64,000 nt of DNA from Paramacrobiotus metropolitanus (Eukaryota; Tardigrada; Eutardigrada; Parachela; Macrobiotidae). Each line of letters begins with the position of its first letter. The stretch's first letter is position 1. Shown piece by piece: positions 47,601-57,921 of this stretch. The DNA is taken from contig NW_026570240.1 of assembly GCF_019649055.1 (NCBI RefSeq), positions 124,001 through 188,000 of the forward strand, in the 5' to 3' direction. The position numbers and the translations under genes are program-made. The notes under the pieces are model-generated. The model saw only the letters and a program-made list of their open reading frames with translations. It had not been told where the DNA came from and searched no databases.

Positions 47601-49467
47601 AATATTGTAGCTATTAATATTACATAAACAAGTGTTTACGTATACAATCGTAGTCACTTGTTTGTTTATGCCGTATAATTACACCGGCATCGTAATTACG
47701 CGGTGCTTAACACGTGCACGTACTAGTAACAGATTCCCGAAATCCACAGTTTCTTAACTTTACCGATTATGCAGTGTAATTAATACAGCCCCTCAATTTA
47801 TTTGAAGTGCCGCAGTGAATGCAATAAAATGCTTGTTGTTACTAAATCGCTTACATTATTGAATTTTTATTTAGTTTGTTGTTATCTTAAGTAGATCCAA
47901 ACAGCTAGTTGATTGTAATCCATGAAAAGGTGTCACATTTCGAAGGTCTGGGATCTTATAACAACGCATGCCGCGTGGAGAAGCTGCAAGTTAAAGCAGC
48001 CGTTCAAAATCACGATTCTCTTCGCAGCGGAAAACAACATTTCCTCATTTTCTGGAGCTAACAAAAGTTACGGTTTTAAATAATATTATCAGTTTTGTCC
48101 TTTTAACATAGCGCGAAGTAGTTTTGGCTAATAATTCTCAAAGTTCTAGTTTTAAAGCTCTACAGTTTTTATTGCAGTAAAACGAATATCTGAATATAGC
48201 ACGACGTAAATTAACGAAAACGACCTTCCAGTGATATGTTGCCAACAGCGGTAAATAGAAATTTCAGACACGTAGCAAAACGAATTTGCCTAACATCCGA
48301 TTACTAAATCGATTCACATAAATGAATTTCAACCAAAACAAGTTCACGTCATGTTTTATGGTTCCGCATTATTGCTGCTATTCTGATCACATACAATATG
48401 TTCGCAAAAATGACAAGAATAGTAGAGGAAGCTGTTTTGCGCTAAGGCCGAGCTGCTTGGAATTTATCAACAGTGACCTTCACATTCCTCGAGATCGAAT
48501 GGCTAACTAAGAAATTTGGTATTCCGCCAGAATAATCGTTGCACTGGTGTGTATCACTACTGTCGGCTACTTCATTTAAACCATACCACATCAGTTTAAA
48601 AGCTTATAAATTCATACCCTTGATTTTTCTTCTGGATTACCAATTCTCTTGAATAAGTGGAATAATGCCATTGCTGTCATATAATTTCAACATATCGCCG
48701 ATAAGCGGCATGATGATTGTGTACAAAACAGCGCAAACCTGGGTCCAACAAGAAACAGTTATTAACTCACGATTCATTATAACGCCATGTTAAAATTTGC
48801 AGGAGATTGTGCTTTCTTAAAACTGGAAATCACTTCCTGTTCCGACACAAAAACGTGATTTCTAAATTTTTTATTTCGGAACTTGTTTCACAAGCCGTCG
48901 CCATGCTATTACGTGGTTACAGCCACAAGGTGGCCGTAGGTGTTTTATGCAGATTCCTGAGCTGCTAGCTTGAATAATTTAATTCGCTGCATATTACTTC
49001 GGCGACCACGTGGGTTGAACACCCAGACAGCAGCAACCGCTCATGATGTCGACGTTTTGATGGACCATAAGCCCATTGTCACTTATAATTCAATTTGGCT
49101 TCATTAATGTGTTACCGATCGGATGTACGCAAGTTACCATTGTATCGTTAAAAATCAACTGCAGCCGGTATCCAGGAATGATGCGCTGGCTGTTAATCAT
49201 TTTAACAGCTAACTGCGCACCGAAAAGTTCCAGACGACCATTTTCCGCTAGATCGCAAGATGATAGTTCAAACAACCCGAGAATATTTATCATATTGGAG
49301 CCACGCAGTATAGGTGGGTGTTTGCGGTAATCCGCGGGTAAGGCCGAGGTTACTGGTCCGCTATTAATTCCCCGCGACACTTGATTATGACTGTCTGCCT
49401 TAGACGGAGATAAGGCAAAGATTAGAAGAATTATAAATGTCCTATAGTTCCAAACGCTCCATAACAT
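41611..49467 (-). CDS. Metabotropic GABA-B receptor-like class C GPCR
   Basis: Class C G-protein-coupled receptor at the cell surface. Twelve exons give 990 aa: 49467-49138, 46573-46436, 46351-46076, 45797-45602, 45530-45448, 45390-45009, 44625-44469, 44340-44205, 43852-43736, 43351-43073, 42904-42722, 42306-41611. Exon 1 has a signal peptide (hydrophobic FIILLIFALS) and ILGLFELSSCDLAENG. Venus-flytrap exons carry SAGATSPALSDRKHF, RYFFRTV, KDVRIIFGAF, YVWFIPG, STTCTVEQMETAIEG and ALAFDAVW. Membrane exons carry SPKLNNTTALGC, AFGSLFLKTFRVHQIF, TTLWLPAIYISKGLMLLAGIF and PALNDSQAVGLSIYNVV, all GABA-B signatures. It is closest by eye to GABBR1, but most GABA-contact residues differ, so the subtype is open. 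There is no Sushi domain. The 230-residue cytoplasmic tail lacks an obvious coiled coil. An upstream in-frame ATG (49563) exists; 49467 is chosen for the signal peptide. Confidence 0.92.
43935..44063 (-). other. Acceptor-preceded small open frame inside a GABA-B-like receptor intron
   Basis: Within the 352-bp intron 44204-43853, a sequence following a good acceptor (catttgcag) reads AGGNGFAILITYLMAG then a short hydrophilic tail and a stop, about 40 codons in all. It lacks its own ATG near the start and matches nothing I know. It might be a cassette or decoy exon, or chance. Confidence 0.25.
44771..44852. repeat. TATA/CTTATATA microsatellite in an intron
   Basis: Imperfect tatatacttatata/tatgtata repeats, partly self-complementary, in the GABA-B-like receptor intron between exons 45009 and 44625. 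Confidence 0.85.
46574..49137 (-). other. 2.6-kb first intron of the GABA-B-like receptor gene
   Basis: No nested gene recognised. It contains the 13-bp perfect hairpin at 47092-47122. AT-rich; a 62-codon plus-strand frame at 48322 is unsupported. Confidence 0.6.
47092..47122. repeat. 13-bp perfect hairpin
   Basis: Arms ctagcgacacctt (47092-47104) and aaggtgtcgctag (47110-47122) surround a 5-nt loop. Likely a mini-foldback or RNA hairpin in the receptor's first intron. Confidence 0.8.
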
Positions 49468-52400
49468 CCACGGGTAACCGGCACTGTCCAGACGGTGGTC
49501 AAAGGCGTCCCAACTGGGAAACTGTGGGATACCGGTCAAGGACGGTATCATCGCACACCACATGAATACATAAAGCAGTAATTAGTTGACTCAATGATAA
49601 CATCCGTACCAGTGGCCGCGTCGACCGCCTAATACTGTAACGTCCAAGCCAAAAAAAGCGCTCCTTTAATACGAGTGATCTCTGGAGATTGCAAATCTAG
49701 CGGAATACGCCAAGATAAGGGATTGATGGCATCGTCCACACAAGTCCATGTGGACTAAAGTCATCAGGCAGGGCTCCCGTTCCCTCACTGTCAAAAGCAC
49801 TTTTTCACGTCAGAATCGCCAACGGAGCCACTATCAAGGCTGTTTAGCTAATAATTTTCCGTTTCCGCCAGTAAAGCCAACGGCACTGTGCTCACATGCT
49901 GCTCCCTATATATCAATCCAAAGCACACACGGCGATTGCCAAACCACTATGGGAAATCTATTGCCCACCGCATATAACCCGCCTTTAACGCATCAATAGA
50001 AGGCTAAACTTCCCCATCGAATTTTTTTGAATGATGAGGGTGACCAAGCGAATAGTGGGCTTACGCATACACTGTACAGTGTACACTGGGAAGTCGTACC
50101 GTACACTGCGGCGTTCCGGCATTCGACCGTACTGCAGCTGCTTATGTATGCTGTGCTAATTCGCTTTTTGGATGAGTGAGGAAGATTTTCTCCCGGATGT
50201 CGGCTTAAGAAACGCAATGGAAACCTACATATGCATACTTTCGGGTGCGCTGTACGATCCTTGATCAGAGCGGTTCTATTCTTAGCGATTGTTAGACGGC
50301 CGGCGGAAGGGGGAAAAGAATGATGCACAGTTGCACTATATTGTTCAGTTTGACCCAATCGAACGCGCACTGGCCTACTGCAAACAACCAGTGTGCGCGT
50401 TACATATCAGCCGCGCTGCGCGCGCATAACTACCTTTGTCGAGATATTTCATGGCGACTGATGGCAAGGCAAGCGCCATTGATTATTGTTTTTTATTTAT
50501 TGGATTACGAGTTCCCACAATGGTCTACATGAGAAAGGGGAAGCGCCGACCAACCGGAACATTGACGAACGGATAACGGATATACAGCCACTACGCGGCT
50601 ACGGCGTTGACACAGTACAAGAGCGGCCACAATGGTCCAACAGCTACAGTTCGCTGAAGCTGCTGCATCATAATCGACGCTAGCGTCGCACGAACACTTT
50701 GGGTTTTGTTTGAAAATCAGCTCCATTACGTTATCTAGCATTTCTCCCTGGCAGCCAACCCACGGTTGTAACAGCAAAACGGATTTTGAATTGCAAGTCG
50801 CGACAGACACTGTGCTTTTGCTAACGTTTTGCTCAGAAAAACCTAATTTTTCTCTTCATAATCGTATTCGTACCGTAAATAGCAATTGACACTTGACCGT
50901 ACAGACTTACTTACAATATTAACGAAAGATGCCATTCACGTGCTGATAGATTCGACAGAACACGTGTCTAAAACCAGTTTACAGTTAGTTGGTTTGGAGT
51001 GCTAATTGTTGATGCTTCCTTTTTGTAAATTTAACATGAAAACACTCTTGAATTACCAATTCACTTGAGGAGGGCGTTTTCCATTTCCGCACAAGGAGCA
51101 CTTGGTGGGAACATACATCCTTATGGTCAGCAATCATAGGCAGTAGTACAATTCGTACTCGTAGTTTACGCGCAATATGAATTAAGTATGTACGTACAGC
51201 TAGCTACACTTGTAATTTCAGATTACCGGCAAGGCAGCTAAAATGCCGATCGCATGCGCATTACGATATAGATACAGTAATCAAAACTACTTCTATTCCT
51301 AAATCAGACGGCAACGTTAACGGCACGAAACCGAAAAAAACACATTGGTACTCGTAGTTTACAAACAAATTACGATAGTGAAATAATACTAAAACTGAAG
51401 CCATACGGCAATATATATTAATATGCTAGCACTAAAACATTTTGCAACAACGCAAAGCTTACTGGGTACATTGATGATACAAATACCTACGTACAGATTT
51501 CATCAATATCACGATGTGGTGGTTTAAAGTACTCGTACCTATCGCTGATCCTGAGGTAGTTAATTAGTTATGTTATGTAATAATTATTATTTAGTTTAAA
51601 GCGTGAGATAAAAGCAATCACAAGTAAAAGGCATGTGCACAACAATCCACGAAAAACTATGCGAAAGCACAAAAGCAACAGACAACTTGATGTATTAGAG
51701 AAAATGAAACAGATGACGGAGTAAGGAAAATAGATACTGAAATTTAAATTAAGCGATCGTCTGTGAGTTCCAGTTTGATAATTATCCAATGCCAGCATTT
51801 TACTGGTTCATCGTTGAGTCCTTAACCGCTGTTAAATTTTGCAGGAAATGAATTAAATTAAAAACTATTTTATAGACTCGCTGATTCGTATAATATAATA
51901 CTGTTAACTGTATAATTATATCGGTATTACGAAAGTATACCGCTTACTTTTGTTTAGCTACTTTATAGGATATTATTTTACGATAAGATGTCAAACTGAA
52001 GGGTCGTGCCCAGCTTGTAAATGTCACAAATTGTTACATAGTACATACCCGTAGAAAGGTATTCTGACGTAGAAATACAGATACGATACCTTTCTGCTTT
52101 GTTCTGCTTTGTTGCATGCTCGACCAGTTTCAGGTATTGTTTACGATGTCTACGCAGGATAACATTATTTTTTATAAACAAGTTGGTAAGAATTAAAACC
52201 ACAAAATAAATAATCCTGTTGCACCATTTGCTGCAAGTTGCACCATCTGTATGTTGTCCAGAACCGTCCGGTCATTTGCACCCTATAGAGTCTACAATTA
52301 CAGTATACTCGTACAATAGACGTTCGTAGGCTCAAATTATCCCCAAAAGTACAGTATCTATTGGTTATTCAGACATGCACTAGTATTAGCCACTGATGAT

Positions 52401-54495
52401 GCCTTTAAAAAAGCCTTAATTAGATCGCTTATTAAATTTTCAGCATTGTTCTAAAAATTATAAAGTTAGACGAAATAAACTAATCTCTCCTACACGCAGT
52501 AAGTTAAAGTAACCTGCCTCAATAATATGGGCATGCACCGCATAGTTTTGCACAACTGCAGCCAACATTTTTTCCGTGGATCCATCTTCCAGAGTCAACA
52601 TTTGCAGCTTCTGCTATGTTTTCTGATTTGCCATACTTCGCTTTCTAACGTAAACAAAAATCTTTCTTTGACCCCTTAAATATACATCATATAAGCCGCA
52701 TGTGCGACCATTCTGCACGTTTGTGAAATCGATTAGTTGCTAACAATGCGCTCAAAAGCATGACATGCAGTATGATCGGCGTTAAAGTCGCAAATGGCTC
52801 ATTTAATAAGTATGTGAATATAGAATATACTATTCAACTAAAACAATAGGCCCAGGCTTAGCAGTATCTTAAATCGAAGTACAAAATCTTTTATCTGCTA
52901 AAATCCCGCTCTTGCTTTTGTATGAGCGAAAAATCAGGCGTTCGCAAGACCACAATAATTATAATATTTAACCACTCGTAGAGTACGTTGCCGTTTATTC
53001 CATAGATATCTATGTATATATCTATGTGCCCTGCTGACCAGCGTACGTATATAATAATGAATTAATAGTTCATATAACACAATGATCCCCTTCTCGTTTA
53101 TTACTCAGCGTTCACCCTGTACGTGTTTACATCAAACGCAGAAAATTATTAAATTAACTAATTGTAAATTTACTAATGATCGTATTTCGTTGTGTACAGT
53201 ATTGTCAGTTAACCTTTAATATTAAAGCGAATATGGGCTTCCGGCAGTTCCGACGGCGTTTGACCTTTAAGCTGGTCTTTAACTATCTCTGTATGATATT
53301 TCCTTCTTGAAGCCTCGGTGGTCAACAATTTTACATCTTTCAGTTTTACAGTACAAATGTACAAATATACGTAATTGCCTTTTAGAACTAAAAAAACACC
53401 CATCTTGAGGACATCTTTTGGATGAAGAAGACATGAACGTTTTTTTTCGGATCGAACCAAAAATCCGTTTGTGTATGATGAATTCCTTATAAATAACGAA
53501 AACAAATTCATATGGCTGCATGAACTCACTAACCGCATATCTCAGCTCTCCCTCCGATTTTTCTGTTTTTTCTAATTTTGCAGGAGCATAAGGACTGATA
53601 CGAAATTACGAATATAATTATTATCTTACTGTTAGCCTGTTATAGTCTGTTGCTGATGTTAGGGGGAGACAGTGGATGGCCAGTAACAACACATGTGACA
53701 CATGCAATTACAATACACAGGTGACAACGACAACGTTCGGGGTGTTTGTTGATTTTTAGAAACCCAGATTCACCGCAAGGGTCGTCAACGCAAGGGTTAC
53801 ATTACCGGGTGGCCGAACGCAATGGGCCTCTCCGTTTTCGGTTTATTTCTCATCAACCACTTATCGCATCGCGAACTGTTAGTTCATACATACTCATTCC
53901 AGAGATAATTTTATTGACTACTCAAAATAACAAAACTTGTTTTAGGAAAATAAACCGTGCTTGCTAAAAATAATGCCAACAGAAATTGTGCCACAGGTGC
54001 TGTTTAGCAAACAGCCACATTTTAGATTACAGCTTGCTATAACGAGTAAGCAGAATGGCCATCGCGAACATAGGTTTTTATTTGTTAGCATATACAGTTT
54101 TGAGCTCGCCACTGTATTCCTTGATTTCTCCGAAAGCACCAGATTGAGTGAGCAAACTCTTCGCACTCTCTACCCTAAGTGCGCGGCTGTGCGCGGCTGT
54201 GCGCCATTTAAATAATGTCTTTGTCCAAACCAAGCTTCCCGCTTCCGTCTTCTGATCCCCATCTGTTGTACGGAAGTCGACCATTCAGAAAATGGTTGGC
54301 AAAGGGCAGTCATAAGATTCTGCTTAGCCGTACAAAAATATAGTTTTGTGGTCGCTTACGGTTGGCATTTATGGAAAGCATTCCTGTTATGAAACTTCAG
54401 GGATTTACTAAAATTTTCGCGATTTTCGTACAGGTTGCACCGTTGCAGTGTGCGGAAAAGGCAGACGTCACAGTCGTCACTGGCATCCGTGACTC
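49468..54495. other. Gene-poor region upstream of the GABA-B-like receptor
   Basis: 5 kb without a recognisable coding exon, RNA gene or element. The left end should carry the receptor's leader exon and promoter (acceptor-like tttcccag about 50 nt before the start). Frames of 65-125 codons near 49993-50810 and 53209-53538 show no family or splice structure. A short duplication of gcgcggctgt lies at 54181-54200. Confidence 0.5.
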
Positions 54496-54504
54496 ATGGT
54501 TTGG

Positions 54505-54652
54505 ACGCGTGTCTGTGCTCTGATCCAATCCTGCTGGAGGGTTGGGATCTGAGTTATTCACCTAATTCGGTTCATTCTGTGCACTTAACGTCTCGTGCTC
54601 AGTACAGCAATTACAATTCCACTCTCGCATGAAATCCATTGGAAATTGTAGC
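54505..54652 (+). repeat. Left terminal inverted repeat of the transposon
   Basis: Starts ACGCGTGTCTGTGCTCTGAT and pairs with 57569-57424 read in reverse complement. High identity for 72 bp, then patchy (shared atccattggaa near the inner end). Confidence 0.85.
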
Positions 54653-55136
54653 TGTGCCGCGTCTATGTTAGTGATGCAACAAGGTAAAATCAAAGTTTTT
54701 TATTTCGGATCTCAACAAATAATATCATCGCCGACTGCTTAATCAAATTTTTGAATTATAATTGTAAATGCGCATTTTCAGATTAGTTCTTATTTAAGTG
54801 TGAGGAACCTTCATGTGTACAGCGAAACTTATACACTGATCCACAAATTTGCATACACTGTTGCACTACTTCATATAAATGTTTATTGAATGTTTATTTT
54901 ACCATTACTGTGCTATAATATTTCACGAGTAAACAATTTATACAAGGCAACCATTATATTTATACATTAACGCACAGTATTTATAAAAGTTATGCTACGC
55001 AATCAAAATTTATCCCTGACGGTTCTTTTCCAAACCAATTAAACGGACATTGCAAATCGCGCCCGCACAAAATAAAAGTCAGAAATTCCAAAATGAGCTT
55101 GAAAACCCAAATCTAACTTACAACCTCCAGTCAAGT

Positions 55137-56904
55137 AAAACTTTTGACGATACTAATGTGTGCTCTCGGGTTAAGACTTTGATCTGGACTAACAAGATTA
55201 CTAAGGTTTATACTCGGTTATAAACTAAAACAGCACTCTGGTTAAGACTCTGGTTAAAAAATACGGTCAACAGACGAATCAACTGTTTTGTTCGGCTTTA
55301 GCTTAACCCCTTCGACAAACTGACTCGATCTTTTTCTGCAAATCTTCTTCGAACTATAACTCAAATAAACTTTCGCATTGAAAATGTCTTCATTTCTTTT
55401 TTTATCTTCGTTTTTTTTAATTAAGAATACTGAAATCAACCTTTTCGTTGAAAATGCTTTTAGTAACATCTACGCAGGGAAGGCGCATGATATACGTACA
55501 TTTCGGAATAAGAACATAAGGGCATAAACTCTTCCGCATATACCAATTTTAGCATAGCACAATTTGGCTTAAAAAACAATTTTAACAAAGCTTGAAAAGT
55601 TAAAAAACATACTGGATTAAAAAAAAAACTAAAGCCAGCCAAAAAAGCTAATAATCTTATGAACACCACGAAAATATATTCAGAAAACACAAGAAAAGCT
55701 AACAAAAACAAGTAAAATATAAAAAAACTTAGGAAAACATTCTAATGAGATTATAGATTAGAGCGTAAACAAAAAAGACAGTAGCATGCCGAATGTCTGT
55801 GTAGCGATTCAGCAAAATGTTTTTGTACCAAATTTTTCTCATGCCAAAGCGTCCGCAAAAATTGTTTTTCATAAGCATTTTGCAAAAAATAATTATGTGT
55901 AGCGAAACAGTTACGATTCCTGAATTATTGAATGATATTTGGTGTACAAATAAAGATGTTCGTGTTAGCTTTAACGAGAGTGTTAACCCGAGTACTAATG
56001 CTAGTTTTGATCAACGTATAAACTTGAGTGGTGATACTAGTTCAAAGCATGGTCTTAACCCGAGTGCTCATAGTAGTGTTGGCAAAAGTTTCAGACCAAC
56101 GGAATAATTGCATATAATACCTATAATGCGTTCTAAAACAATTTTGCAACAATTTCCATTACATTTGAAACGCTCTGCTACTCGGCAGTGGAAGTATATA
56201 GTAGCGTAGCGCTAGCCTCTTTTATTTCCAACATCAGCTAAAAACAAAAAAATATATTTTTTTCGAAGTATTTAACCAGAAAAATGGTATGCTAAGATAA
56301 CTTTTATTTTCTGCTTTTTTTTCTTAATAATCTTTCTCAATTGAAATATAACTGTTTGGTCAACGCATATTTAGTGTTTCAAGACAACAGATTTAGCAAA
56401 CGTGCAGGATGAAAAATTGTTGTGAAAAATGACGCAAAATTAAATGTGCAAACAATTCAAAACTCAGGCTTTAAATCCTCGTCATTAGTAATGTCGTATA
56501 TTTTTTGCAATTACGTCATTTCGTCATTTTCAGTTTCTAGTATTCCTTTGGTTTGCCAAAAAACAGATATTACAAAATAAAATGTATAATACCATTAAAT
56601 TTTCTTTGAATTTTTAAATTTGAAGTTCTGTTATAGTGCCTAACTTCTGTTATAGTGTATTTCTGGCTGAATAAACTTCACTGGTGAACATAATAATAAA
56701 TTCAATTAGGTTTAAAACATTTTGTGGACGGAGGAATTTTTGAGTTTTTGGGAGAAATAACCAGAGTTCGCAAACACTAAGCTATCTGAGGTTTGAAAAC
56801 CTGAGTATAAATATTAGTTTTATCAGAGTATTATCAGAATTACTGATCTTAGTTTTAAGCGTAGTCTTAACCCGAGTGTTCATCTTAGTTCTGTCAAAAG
56901 TTTC
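55137..56904. repeat. Dispersed about 40-bp repeat units inside the transposon
   Basis: A unit of the form gtcttaacccgag...ttagt...gtcaaaagttt occurs inverted at 55137-55176 and direct at 56052-56091 and 56864-56904. Shorter degenerate copies (gtcttaaccagagtgct and similar) lie between. The units are spaced irregularly and include both orientations. Confidence 0.7.
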
Positions 56905-57023
56905 TGCTGACAAAAAATATGTTTTTAACAGTGTTTTATGCTTAAAATTTTAGCTATTTGCAAACGTGTCCTGGCAAGCCGAAGCATATTACAAATGGAA
57001 TGAGGTGTGCTTTATCATCTTGA

Positions 57024-57147
57024 TTTCACTACCGCTGTTGTAGGACTGGGGAGCATCATAATGAGCCTTTCCAGCAATATGTCCAACAATATTTCACTAC
57101 CGCTGTTGTAGGACAGTGAGCCTTTCAGCAAATGTCCAACAATACTT
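57024..57147. repeat. Imperfect tandem duplication inside the transposon
   Basis: Two copies of tttcactaccgctgttgtag, each followed by gagcctttc.agcaa.atgtccaacaata, at about 57024-57091 and 57092-57147. The second copy carries small deletions. Confidence 0.85.
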
Positions 57148-57423
57148 AAGTTTTCAGCAAAGAAATACGAAACCTTGTGGCTCAAGATCCACAAGCTACT
57201 GTTTCCATGTCGCTGAATTTTCATAAGGAACTTGTTTTACGATATTGCTGCAGGTGCCAGTATTTCATATTATATTTTAGTTTTCCCGTGGTAAATTGGA
57301 ACCTTTCGGATATCAGTGGATGTAAACATAAATTTTATGAAAAAGAACATTGTGATAACTTGATGACTTTTTTTAAACATTGATTACCTGATTGCGAAAA
57401 CCGAATGCAACACACCAAGAAAC

Positions 57424-57569
57424 CACAAATTCCAATGGATGTCGAGACGTGTACAGCTGTAAACACTGCTACTGAGCGCGAGACGCAAAGTGCGTAAAAT
57501 GAACCGAATTAAGTGAATAACTCAGATCCCAACCCTCCAGCAGGATTGGATCAGAGCACAGGCACGCGT
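57424..57569 (-). repeat. Right terminal inverted repeat of the transposon
   Basis: Reverse complement begins ACGCGTGCCTGTGCTCTGAT, matching the left end with two mismatches in 72 bp. Confidence 0.85.
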
Positions 57570-57578
57570 ATGGTTTGG

Positions 57579-57921
57579 GCCTGTTGCGTCATCTTGTTGA
57601 TAAGTTACCAAAGCGTTTTTGGCAAACCGTACGCTTCTAACCGCGCACATGAGACTTGTTGCGTATTCGTGCTGTAGCTGAGCTTTTCTACTGTGTGCGT
57701 AGGGCAGTAAAGAGACGATCTTACACATCGGAAATCGGCGGACCGGCATGCCATGTTGAATGCTTTTCGTCATCTGCGAGTCCGCATGGGCACTCTAAAA
57801 CCCCGTGCTTCACCATCTCAGTCGAGCAGTATATAAACGGAATCGATGCGAAAGTTTGTTTGTCCTGGGCCGCTGCATCAGCCTACCAGGTCCACATTTC
57901 TGGAACAAAAGCGTTTCCGGG
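57579..57921. other. Short region between transposon and TFIIA start
   Basis: 343 bp of higher GC than its surroundings, presumably containing the TFIIA promoter and 5' leader. No TATA box or other element is clear. The 89-codon frame at 57656-57925 ends over the proposed start and is probably spurious. Confidence 0.45.

Larger units (their letters stand above)
54496..57578. mobile_element. DNA transposon (non-autonomous, MULE/foldback-like) with 9-bp target duplication
   Basis: The element spans 54505-57569 (3,065 bp). It is flanked by perfect direct repeats atggtttgg at 54496-54504 and 57570-57578. Its ends are terminal inverted repeats beginning ACGCGTG; the outer 72 bp match with two mismatches, and weaker similarity continues to about 150 bp. 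A 9-bp duplication with long TIRs fits Mutator-like elements best; 8-9 bp families such as hAT or Merlin are alternatives. The interior has no transposase I can recognise. The longest frame (55817-56107, 96 codons) is Ser/Asn-rich and built from internal repeats. The near-perfect duplication suggests recent insertion. Its right end is 344 bp from the proposed TFIIA start. Confidence 0.85.
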
